From Reticulitermes speratus (lineage: Eukaryota > Arthropoda > Insecta > Blattodea > Rhinotermitidae), in the NCBI GenBank assembly GCA_021186555.1, contig JAJKFL010000005.1, positions 55,908,135 through 55,972,134 of the forward strand: a DNA stretch of 64,000 bases, in the 5' to 3' direction. The position numbers and the translations under genes were made by a program. The number at the start of each line of letters is the position of its first letter. Within the stretch, counting starts at the first letter, position 1. The notes under the pieces were generated by a model, which did no database searches, had not been told where the DNA came from, and saw nothing but the letters and a program-made list of their open reading frames with translations. Below, piece by piece: positions 29,264-40,600 of this stretch.

Positions 29264-29581
29264 GTCGGCGCTATATACAGGGTCACTACTTCATCTGACA
29301 GCTCGGTCAGTCGGCGCTATATACAGGGTCACTACTTCATCTGACAGCTCGGTCAGTCGGCGCTATATACAGGGTCACTACTTCATCTGACAGCTCGGTC
29401 AGTCGGCGCTATATACAGGGTCACTACTTCATCTGACAGCTCGGTCAGTCGGCGCTATATACAGGGTCACTACTTCATCTGACAGCTCGGTCAGTCGGCG
29501 CTATATACAGGGTCACTACTTCATCTGACAGCTCGGTCAGTCGGCGCTATATACAAGGTCACTACTTCATCTGACAGCTCG
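29264..29581. repeat. 46-bp minisatellite, 7 copies
   Basis: GTCAGTCGGCGCTATATACA + GGGTCACTACTTCATCTGAC + AGCTCG is repeated almost without change. A diverged single relative lies at 26140-26180 (TATACAGGGTC...ATCTGACAG), so the seed was probably a dispersed repeat. Confidence 0.93.
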
Positions 29582-29654
29582 CATCACTGTTTCAGTCACA
29601 CCGTTTGGCGTTACGGCACGCAGCACAGCGATCGCCGCTGTGCCAATATGCGGT

Positions 29655-29930
29655 GAGTCATCCAGTAGCTGCTTACGTCTTCTCCCTCGTCTTACCGTCA
29701 CTTGTATCCTTCCCTCTAACTTTCCTTCAATCACATGTTTCAGAAGGCAGTTCCTACGCAAGATGTCACCAATCCAGTTAGCCTTTCTTCTTTTTATTGT
29801 ATGTACGATATTCCTCTCCTCCTTCACTCTGTGTAATACTTCTTCATTTCTCACACGATCGGTCCAACTGATCTTCTCCATTCTTCTCCAACTTACCACA
29901 ATTAAACAAAATGCACAAAACAGTCTCCGT
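29655..29930 (-). pseudogene. LINE reverse-transcriptase C-terminal fragment
   Basis: Minus strand reads RRMEKISWTDRVRNEEVLHR, NIVHTIKRRKANWIG, LRRNCLLKHVIEGKLEGR and RRGRRRKQLLDD. It is the same family as 22448-22725 but keeps more N-terminal sequence and is cut off after LLDD. Confidence 0.8.
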
Positions 29931-29944
29931 CGACTCGTAGACAC

Positions 29945-30490
29945 CTGTCACACGTCACAAAACTGTTGTTCATTGCGCATCGAGACGCCGGAAAGTAGAT
30001 AGCGACAGCTGTCACGCCAATAATGTCCCTGTAGCATGCCTCAATAACGCATGAGTAATATTTTCAAATATCTGCATCGCCTCAGCAAACAATGCATATA
30101 TTTTGAACAGTATTTCACGCAAAAAATGCACAATCGACGTATCTTTCTCGCCTTCTTGCATTATTGCCTTCACGGTTTATGCACTATGGCCTCAGCTCGA
30201 CGCAAGGCCCCACCATTACACGACAATTACGAAGAACGCAAGTCAGCAACCTTGCTCAGAGCGGCATTCAAACCCGGAACTCAAATGTGTGTTGACCCAA
30301 AATATAAAGCCTTCAAATGAGTAGCTTGTCGGTATACTTAAGTCGCAGTACAAAGTGTCACAAACGTCAGTACAGCAGTCAATAGCGGTCGTACGAAAAA
30401 GCCAATGGCATGGCGTCTGCCTACACAGGAACACAGCGAAAGTGGATATACACAATGCTACAGAAGTAATTTGAAATCACCTCAACAATA
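29945..30490. other. Intergenic stretch without recognisable gene
   Basis: Frames of 70-90 codons on both strands are unsupported by motifs or splice sites. Confidence 0.4.
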
Positions 30491-30491
30491 T

Positions 30492-31520
30492 TAATCTTTA
30501 AATCCAGTGGTTACTATATGTACCGCTAGGTTTAACATTCACAAATTCTACGTTCTGCCCACACAGTGTATTTATGTGTTTTTGTGTGGATCTCAGAACA
30601 AACAGCGATTATTTCACTGTACAGCATTAACTGACTGGTTTGTATAACTGAGACGGAGTGTGTTTACTGCGCGGTACGGACTTAATATTTATATATAATT
30701 CAGGTTTAACATTCACAAATTCTACGTTCTGCCCACACAGTGTATTTATGTGTTTTGTGTGGATCTCAGAACAAACAGCGATTATTTCATTGTACAGCAT
30801 TAACTGACTGGTTTGTATAACTGAGACGGAGTGTGTTTACTGCGCGGTACGGACTGTATTTATGTGTTTTGTGTGGATCTCAGAACAAACAGCGATTATT
30901 TCACTGTACAGCATTAACTGACTGGTTTGTATAACTGAGACGGAGTGTGTTTACTGCGCGGTACGGACTGTATTTATGTGTTTTGTGTGGATCTCAGAAC
31001 AAACAGCGATTATTTCACTGTACAACATTAACTGACTGGTTTGTATAACTGAGACGGAGTGTGTTTACTGCGCGGTACGGACTGTATTTATGTGTTTTGT
31101 GTGGATCTCAGAACAAACAGCGATTATTTCACTGTACAACATTAACTGACTGGTTTGTATAACTGAGACGGAGTGTGTTTACTGCGCGGTACGGACTGTG
31201 TTTATGTGTTTTGTGTGGATCTCAGAACAAACAGCGATTATTTCACTGTACAACATTAACTGACTGGTTTGTATAACTGAGACGGAGTGTGTTTACTGCG
31301 CGGTACGGACTGTATTTATGTGTTTTGTGTGGATCTCAGAACAAACAGCGATTATTTCACTGTACAACATTAACTGACTGGTTTGTATAACTGAGACGGA
31401 GTGTGTTTACTGCGCGGTACGGACTGTATTTATGTGTTTTGTGTGGATCTTAGAACAAACAGCTATTATTTCACTGTACAACATTAACTGACGTATGTTT
31501 ACTGCGCGGTACGACTTCAT
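30492..31520 (-). repeat. 114-bp satellite block 2 (about 8 copies), inverted, with element end
   Basis: The block starts with the recurring end TTAATCTTTAAATCCAGTGG ... CTACGTTCTGCCCACACAGT. After one unit it shows the junction ATATATAATTCAGG|TTTAACATTCAC at 30690-30715, where one element end abuts the start of another. About seven more units follow. The right edge (to 31515) is eroded. Confidence 0.93.
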
Positions 31521-31549
31521 ACATAACGTACTTAACAGTCTTCAGCGGA

Positions 31550-31745
31550 CAGTCAGTCGCCCGTCTCTCGCCGCGCAGGCACGGGTTCGATCCCAGGCCG
31601 GTCCATGTGAGATTTGTGGTGGGTAAAGTGGCACAGGGACAGGTTTCTGTCCCTGTGCCACTTCTGGTTCCCCCCGTCCCACCGATGGTCCATATTCGTC
31701 TTATCAGAAGCAGATAAAGTCTGCCAACCTTCAAAGCAACGCTCT
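31550..31745 (+). mobile_element. tRNA-derived SINE with a perfect 17-bp internal hairpin
   Basis: CGGGTTCGATCCCAGGCC is the B box. AAGTGGCACAGGGACAG (31626-31642) and its exact reverse complement (31647-31663) are separated by only GTTT. Related copies at 8960 and 63085 have the left arm (AAGTGGCA) without the perfect partner. Confidence 0.65.
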
Positions 31746-32276
31746 GTCAGATATCGTAAGCACCGGACAGACAACTGCTTTCACACTGCACGTTAGTCCG
31801 CAGTCACCTCGACTCGACATAATTAGCGAAAATATTTATAAAGCAAATCAACAGCGAAATTGTCTTCTGAAATGTACGGGCAACATTCCTGAAATTCGTG
31901 TTCCTTAGATGTTGCATTCAATTTCATTGGACTCCGACTCTGTAAGCATAACTGCGGACAATTACTTCTTGTTTCTGACTAAAACAGAATCAGACAAACC
32001 TGACAGCTATATTCATGCAAGAGCAGTGGTCCCGCAAAGGCAACAGTCTAGCCTGTCCCATACGACAGGGCCTAAGGATTTACGCCACACCCGGTATAAC
32101 ACGTGTTTCACTGCAAGTATCATCATGATCGCTTCCGGTGTTTCAACAAGTTGCTGATGGAGGCGCCGGACAACTGATACCGTCGAGTTAGCGGTCTGTA
32201 TCTGAGGATCAAAATGAATGCGAGGTACGATGTTAGGCACTGCAGGCAATGTGAGGCACATAGCGTCTGTAGCGCT
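31746..32276. other. Intergenic stretch without recognisable gene
   Basis: No exon or RNA gene recognised. Confidence 0.4.
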
Positions 32277-34167
32277 GTTAACATGAGACAGTTCAAAGTA
32301 CACGTAGTGTCAGCACGCAAATACAGCAAGTCTGTAGCGCTGTTAACATGACACAGTTCAAAGTACACGTAGTGTCAGCACGCAAATACAGCAAGTCTGT
32401 AGCGCTGTTAACATGACACAGTTCAAAGTACACGTAGTGTCAGCACGCAAATACAGCAAGTCTGTAGCGCTGTTAACATGACACAGTTCAAAGTACACGT
32501 AGTGTCAGCACGCAAATACAGCAAGTCTGTAGCGCTGTTAACATGACACAGTTCAAAGTACACGTAGTGTCAGCACGCAAATACAGCAAGTCTGTAGCGC
32601 TGTTAACATGACACAGTTCAAAGTACACGTAGTGTCAGCACGCAAATACAGCAAGTCTGTAGCGCTGTTAACATGACACAGTTCAAAGTACACGTAGTGT
32701 CAGCACACAAATACAGCAAGTCTGTAGCGCTGTTAACATGACACAGTTCAAAGTACACGTAGTGTCAGCACGCAAATACAGCAAGTCTGTAGCGCTGTTA
32801 ACATGACACAGTTCAAAGTACACGTAGTGTCAGCACGCAAATACAGCAAGTCTGTAGCGCTGTTAACATGACACAGTTCAAAGTACACGTAGTGTCAGCA
32901 CGCAAATACAGCAAGTCTGTAGCGCTGTTAACATGACACAGTTCAAAGTACACGTAGTGTCAGCACGCAAATACAGCAAGTCTGTAGCGCTGTTAACATG
33001 ACACAGTTCAAAGTACACGTAGTGTCAGCACGCAAATACAGCAAGTCTGTAGCGCTGTTAACATGACACAGTTCAAAGTACACGTAGTGTCAGCACGCAA
33101 ATACAGCAAGTCTGTAGCGCTGTTAACATGACACAGTTCAAAGTACACGTAGTGTCAGCACACAAATACAGCAAGTCTGTAGCGCTGTTAACATGACACA
33201 GTTCAAAGTACACGTAGTGTCAGCACGCAAATACAGCAAGTCTGTAGCGCTGTTAACATGACACAGTTCAAAGTACACGTAGTGTCAGCACGCAAATACA
33301 GCAAGTCTGTAGCGCTGTTAACATGACACAGTTCAAAGTACACGTAGTGTCAGCACGCAAATACAGCAAGTCTGTAGCGCTGTTAACATGACACAGTTCA
33401 AAGTACACGTAGTGTCAGCACGCAAATACAGCAAGTCTGTAGCGCTGTTAACATGACACAGTTCAAAGTACACGTAGTGTCAGCACGCAAATACAGCAGT
33501 CTGTAGCGCTGTGTACATGACACAGTTCAAAGTACACGTAGTGTCAGCACGCAAATACAGCAAGTCTGTAGCGCTGTTACATGACACAGTTCAAAGTACA
33601 CGTAGTGTCAGCACGCAAATACAGCAAGTCTGTAGCGCTGTTAACATGACACAGTTCAAAGTACACGTAGTGTCAGCAAGCAAATACAGCAAGTCTGTAG
33701 CACTGTTAACATGAGACACAGTTCAAAGTACACGTAGTGTCAGCACGCAAATACAGCAAGTCTGTAGCGCTGTTAACATGACACAGTTCAAAGTACACGT
33801 AGTGTCAGCACGCAAATACAGCAAGTCTGTAGCACTGTTAACATGACACAGTTCAAAGTACACGTGGTGTCAGCACGCAAATACAGCAAGTCTGTAGCAC
33901 TGTTAACATGACACAGTTCAAAGTACACGTGGTGTCAGCACGCAAATACAGCAAGTCTGTAGCACTGTTAACATGACACAGTTCAAAGTACACGTAGTGT
34001 CAGCACGCAAATACAGCAAGTCTGTAGCACTGTTAACATGACACAGTTCAAAGTACACGTAGTGTCAGCACGCAAATACAGCAAGTCTGTAGCACTGTTA
34101 CATGACACAGTTCAAAGTACACGTAGTGTCAGCACGCAAATATAGCAAGTCTGTAGCGCTGTTAACC
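32277..34167. repeat. 65-bp minisatellite, about 29 copies
   Basis: The unit GTAGCGCTGTTAACATGACA + CAGTTCAAAGTACACGTAGT + GTCAGCACGCAAATACAGCA + AGTCT is very uniform for the first two thirds. The right third carries the variants GTAGCACTG and CACGTGGTG in successive units, and a few single-base losses, so the right edge evolves separately. Confidence 0.95.
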
Positions 34168-34199
34168 CGAAGAAACGTCCCCCGTGTCCTCTGCATCGG

Positions 34200-34326
34200 G
34201 TGCTGGAGATTGTCTGGGTACCGTGAAAGCGTGACAAATTCACTGTCCATGCCCAAATCGAACCCCTATCCCCCTGTCGCCCAGCTCACAGCCTAGTCGC
34301 TACATCGACTGAGCTATCCCGACTTG
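34200..34326 (-). mobile_element. tRNA-derived SINE fragment
   Basis: Minus strand: AAGTCGGGATAGCTCAGTCG (A box), then GGGGATAGGGGTTCGATTTGG (B box). It ends about 280 bp upstream of the start codon of PGRP gene B. Confidence 0.65.
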
Positions 34327-34481
34327 CGACATTACTTGGGACAGCACACAATCATATCATATCCTTTATTTCAGGTACAGCGATGTGAAATAAGCTACTA
34401 TTAGACGAATCTTTGCGGGTCTGTTATCTTGTGGAGTTTGCTGTTTCCGAGTATTGGTACAGCTGGAACGCAATGTTAAGT

Positions 34482-34517
34482 GGGACTTACCCTCAAACTA
34501 CGTGATATATGACGTCA
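34482..34517 (+). promoter_or_regulatory. Candidate promoter elements of PGRP gene B (kB-like site, TATA-like, CRE)
   Basis: GGGACTTACC at 34482-34491 differs at one position from the insect NF-kB consensus GGGRNNYYYY. ATATAT at 34505-34510 and the perfect CRE palindrome TGACGTCA at 34510-34517 follow. They lie 88-123 bp before the ATG. Insect PGRP genes are often induced through Toll/Imd NF-kB factors, so the kB-like site fits, but such short matches arise by chance. Confidence 0.35.
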
Positions 34518-34604
34518 GCACATAGAAAACATAAAGTTTGCAGCAATAAGTAGCACAAGCTCAATTTGCGCCGAGGTGCCAGACACTGAAGAACACAGAT
34601 CGAG

Positions 34605-34659
34605 ATGTTGCGAGTTGTTCAAACCGCGCTGGGCCTGCTGCTGTGCACGCAACTAGCAA
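34605..34659 (+). CDS. PGRP gene B, exon 1 (signal peptide)
   Basis: ATG at 34605 begins [18 protein letters not shown]: a positive N-region, a hydrophobic core and small residues near the likely cleavage site. The exon ends one base into the next codon before GTAAGT (34660), phase 1, matching the phase of exon 2. The start is chosen because it is the only in-frame ATG that gives a signal peptide. Confidence 0.85.
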
Positions 34660-37600
34660 GTAAGTCGACACTGACACGTTGTAATTGCTGTATGTTTAAC
34701 ATTCAGCAATTCTACGTTCTGCCCACACAGTGTATTTATGTGTTTTGTGTGGATCTCAGAACAAACAGCGATTATTTCACTGTACAACATTAACTGACTG
34801 GTTTGTATAACTGAGACGGAGTGTGTTTACTGCGCGGTACGAACTGTATTTATGTGTTTTGTGTGGATCTCAGAACAAACAGCGATTATTTCACTGTACA
34901 ACATTAACTGACTGGTTTGTATAACTGAGACGGAGTGTGTTTACTGCGCGGTACGGACTGTATTTATGTGTTTTGTGTGGATCTCAGAACAAACAGCGAT
35001 TATTTCACTGTACAACATTAACTGACTGGTTTGTATAACTGAGACGGAGTGTGTTTACTGCGCGGTACGGACTGTATTTATGTGTTTTGTGTGGATCTCA
35101 GAACAAACAGCGATTATTTCACTGTACAACATTAACTGACTGGTTTGTATAACTGAGAAGGAGTGTGTTTACTGCGCGGTACGGACTGTATTTATGTGTT
35201 TTGTGTGGATCTCAGAACAAACAGCGATTATTTCACTGTACAACATTAACTGACTGGTTTGTATAACTGAGAAGGAGTGTGTTTACTGCGCGGTACGGAC
35301 TGTATTTATGTGTTTTGTGTGGATCTCAGAACAAACAGCGATTATTTCACTGTACAACATTAACTGACTGGTTTGTATAACTGAGAAGGAGTGTGTTTAC
35401 TGCGCGGTACGGACTGTATTTATGTGTTTTGTGTGGATCTCAGAACAAACAGCGATTATTTCACTGTACAACATTAACTGACTGGTTTGTATAACTGAGA
35501 CGGAGTGTGTTTACTGCGCGGTACGGACTGAATCTTTATATATAATTCAGGTTAACCTAGTCTTTAATAAAATGTTGTGTCTTATATTTGGACAAAAACA
35601 AGGTTATTTCGTTTCGAGGAACATTAGAAGTCCAACACAAATAAGTGATAGCAACAAAGTGAACAGTTCAGATCATAACCCACCGAGAAACTTCAAAACG
35701 TATACCGGACCGCTAACAGTGCTACACAGTCATATTTCCACGCCAGTTGTCTACTATAGCGAACGTGCTATTAGCGGTATTATTTTAGTCCTAAAATTAA
35801 CTTCCTGGTTCTGAGACTCGAAGGCTCAACACGAATGATAGAAAAGTGTCACTTCACGATAGATCAGATGGAGACAGGAGGCTCCTCTGACTCGCTGCCA
35901 CCTGTCTACTGCACTAGCAGGCAGCAAGCTTTACGTTTCCTTAGTAATTATTGCAATAACAAAATGTTATGGCGACAGCTGGTGATGATTAGTGGAACAT
36001 GGAGGGAAGTGGTCGTGCCCAATATGCAGCACTATCACGAGGGCCGGCCTTAGGCCGATTGGACCGATTTGACGCAATCGGGCCCCGCGCTTACGGGGGC
36101 CCCGCGTTCATGGGGTATTCGCGCATTAGTAATTTTTAAAAATGATAAAAATTCGACCATTTTAATTTTTCATCCCAACTTACGTTAATACACCAAAATG
36201 CTAGTCCTTTTTTTTTGCTCTGCACGATAACTTTTGGGGGCCCGCCACAAGGATCGCAATCGGGCCCCGCGTTTGCTAAGGCCGGCACTGACTATCACGG
36301 CATTAGCCTGCAGGGTCCGACCGTCAGGCTAAGGCGCCTCCAGGCAAACACTTGAATGCAGCTAAGCCTGGACCGTGATGCGATGTTGTAGCCACTACCA
36401 GCACAATACGACCATCTTGTTGGCCTTGTGACTGGGAATCACTCGGCTTGTTGACGTCGGCACGCACTGCAGGGCAACGGTTCATGGTCAGGACATCCAA
36501 CGGAAGTCCTTGCGTCGAATCCTATCACATACAGCAAGAAATCAGACATTCTTTTCGCCAACTGAAAAGTGGTAATTTATTTCGAGACTGAAATCGCCCT
36601 TAACACCAGTAATGGCAGCTCACCAGGTGAACGGGCTTACAAGAAATTCTTTGTTCATTAACCCTTTAAAGACTATCAACAACGTGAAATAACTTTCTAT
36701 CCAACGATCCCCGATTTCCGGAATAGCATTGTTTTTTGGAAGGTTCGTCCGTTTGCCCTTCTGGTAAGAGCACCATGTATGAAGATGAGCAGGGATCATT
36801 GGTGGAATGATACTGACAGGGGTATTTCACAGTACTTGGAGAAAAACGTGTCGCAGTGCCAATCTATCCATCACAAATCGCAGAGGGACTGACCTGATAT
36901 CGAATCTGGGCTTCCGCGACGACAGACCGGCGAATAACTGCCTGAGCCATGGTACGGCCTAAAGAAGAGAATTCACCTGAATTGCATTTAAAGATTCAGT
37001 CCGTACCGCGCAGTAAACACACTCCGTCTCAGTTATACAAACCAGTCAGTTAATGTTGTACAGTGAAATAATTGCTGTTTGTTCTGAGATCCACACAAAA
37101 CACATAAATACAGTCCGTACCGCGCAGTAAACACACTCCGTCTCAGTTATACAAACCAGTCAGTTAATGTTGTACAGTGAAATAATCGCTGTTTGTTCTG
37201 AGATCCACACAAAACACATAAATACAGTCCGTACCGCGCAGTAAACACACTCCGTCTCAGTTATACAAACCAGTCAGTTAATGTTGTACAGTGAAATAAT
37301 TGCTGTTTGTTCTGAGATCCACACAAAACACATAAATACAGTCCGTACCGCGCAGTAAACACACTCCGTCTCAGTTATACAAACCAGTCAGTTAATGTTG
37401 TACAGTGAAATAATCGCTGTTTGTTCTGAGATCCACACAAAACACATAAATACAGTCCGTACCGCGCAGTAAACACACTCCGTCTCAGTTATACAAACCA
37501 GTCAGTTAATGCTGTACAGTGAAATAATCGCTGTTTGTTCTGAGATCCACACAAAACACATAAATACAGTCCGTACCGCGCAGTAAACACACTCCGTCTC

Positions 37601-40600
37601 AGTTATACAAACCAGTCAGTTAATGTTGTACAGTGAAATAATCGCTGTTTGTTCTGAGATCCACACAAAACACATAAATACAGTCCGTACCGCGCAGTAA
37701 ACACACTCCGTCTCAGTTATACAAACCAGTCAGTTAATGTTGTACAGTGAAATAATCGCTGTTTGTTCTGAGATCCACACAAAACACATAAATACAGTCC
37801 GTACCGCGCAGTAAACACACTCCGTCTCAGTTATACAAACCAGTCAGTTAATGTTGTACAGTGAAATAATCGCTGTTTGTTCTGAGATCCACACAAAACA
37901 CATAAATACAGTCCGTACCGCGCAGTAAACACACTCCGTCTCAGTTATACAAACCAATCACTTAATGCTGTACAGTGAAATAATCGCTGTTTGTTCTGAG
38001 ATCCACACAAAACACATAAATACAGTCCGTACCGCGCAGTAAACACACTCCGTCTCAGTTATACAAACCAGTCAGTTAATGTTGTACAGTGAAATAATCG
38101 CTGTTTGTTCTGAGATCCACACAAAACACATAAATACACTGTGTGGGCAGAACGTACAATTTGTGAATGTTAAACCTGAATTATATATAAAGACTCAGTC
38201 CGTACCGCGCAGTAAACACACTCCACTGCGCTACAAACACCAATCGGTTGCGTGGCCAGCAATGAAACAACAGTCAATATAACACAGGCCAAGACTCAAG
38301 TCTTCTGGTACGTTCCGACGTTCCGACGTGTAGACTGGTAAACAGTTACCGACGTTTCAGAGTACCACATGCCTTTATCTTCAGGGTGACGCACAGTGTC
38401 ACGTTGTCCAAAAAAGAGTCACTCTTCTTGAACAGCTTGACTCTGAAGATGTAGGCGGCGCGCTCCTCCGAAACGTCGCAACATCACAGAACACTTGATC
38501 TGAAGCAGTACCGCTGTGAGAACCTCACTAAGACGACAGCGACTGCTGTCAGATGCCGCAATGTGCGTCTTGGTTAGCGCAGTTCTTATTAGGCGTCCGC
38601 CTTATATGCGAACCACGTCCGCCCCTCCGTCCGTCTTATCCGTAACCGACTAGCGACTAAAGTCTGTCGGATGTTCATGAAATTCGGCATAGCATTTTCA
38701 CAAAAAGTTGTCCACCAAGCACGAGTTTCGTGAAAATCGGATCAATGACGTCATACTTTTCTTAATGGCATACATTAATTTCTATCCGTACTTTCCACAC
38801 TGTGGCGCAGTTGGTTGAGGCACTGCGCTACAAGCCGGAAGGTCGCTGGTTCGATTCCCGATGTTGTAATTGGAATTTTTCATTGACATAATCCTTCCGG
38901 TCGTACTATGGCCCTGGGGTCGACTCAGCCTCTAACAGAAATGAGTACTAGGAATATTTCCAATGGGGTAAAGGCGGCCGGTGCGTAGGGCTGACAACCT
39001 TACCACCTTCATGTGCCGATTGTCTACAAATCTGTAGCCTCAACCTCCTAGAACCCTAAGGGCCTGTCCAGGCCTGTAATGGGATTGCTGTACCTTTACC
39101 TTTACCTTTACCTTTACCTTTACCTTTACCTTAACCTTCACCTTCACCTTCACCTTCACCTTCCGCACTCAATGTCCCATTCAGGTGAGCACAGCAGTCC
39201 GCTGCACATAATGCCGTTCAGCATTAGTGAGTTCCTCAAAATCAGCGCAGGTAAGGCCGTATAGCGAAACCTCCCGACACACGGAACGTAAAGAACGCCC
39301 TGTATACCACGCCACTTCTTTTCTTCCAGCGTCCGTCTGTCCCGATACTGTGTCCCGACAGGACTGGGGTGCAGCGCCCCCCGTCAGTCGCCAGAACCTC
39401 ACTTCTCTCCCGGCGCCGTACGTCGTCATCCACCACACATACATACCCGCATTTTGCAACAGCACTGGGGCCTGCGAGGTCGCAATGCGCGGCATGCAGA
39501 GCTACCATCAGCAGACACAGCACTGGTCAGACATCGGCTACAAGTGAGTATCCACACGTCACGGCGTGTTCCCACGACTGGTGTACTTGACAAATGCGCA
39601 AATGATCGTGCACTGTACAAGGAGCCAAGTGAATAATTGTCACGCTTAGTAATTAAACCGACAAATGTACTTTATTGGGGAATAACAGCTAAATGTCTAC
39701 AATCTGCCTCCTCCATGTTTCGACCCCTCCTGGGCCATCATCAAGGAGTATCGGCTACAAGAGGAAGTTAGAATATAGTATACTTGTTGGTTAATTAGTA
39801 GTTCGTGCAGTGAAACACAGCGCTATCATTGTCACGCTGTTCCCACAAATTGTTTATTTGGCAAACATTCGTAATCACGAGTCTCGACTTCTTAGAAAAC
39901 AAACATTTGGGATTTCTTTGATTTGTGTCAAATTTACCGACAGACGGTGGGAACAAGACACTGGCCAATATTTGTACAAGTACAATGTTCCCACGACGTG
40001 GCAACTATCCACAAGTGACACAGTTTGTCCACTATACCACTTCTGACAGTATGACTTAACAGTAAGCGGTTTGTTTGTTTGTTTGTTTGTTTGTGTGCGC
40101 GCGTTACACTTTCAGTTTACGGCTTTAATCGTCGACCTCGCTGTATCGTTCGATAACAGTAAGATGAGGAAGGAATATGAGAGAAAGGGCGAAAAGGATA
40201 AAAATGCTAAAGTGTACACAGCAAATGGGGGAGACGTGGCGTTTATTTATGGGCAAATGTGTTGACAGAAGAATAAATGAAATAATTAATTAATGTCGCA
40301 GTTTCATAACATCGAACTGTACGGTGGCGGTATGGCCTACTGCACTGTCAAGTGTGCCGCTGGTCAGAAGTTACGAAGCAGGCAGCTTGCTCCTCCCTAA
40401 CCTTCGTACCAACCCACAAGACACACTGTGTCATAGCCCAGAAGAGCAACACACGAATCTTCACCGCCATGAAAATACAGACAACACCCATTAAATGGGA
40501 AGATCATCAGCGGTAAGAAGGTAAGGATCTGGAAGGGAACGATCATGGATTTGTCCAGAATTTCCCGGTACTTGCCACGGTAGACAGAACGAAACGAGGA

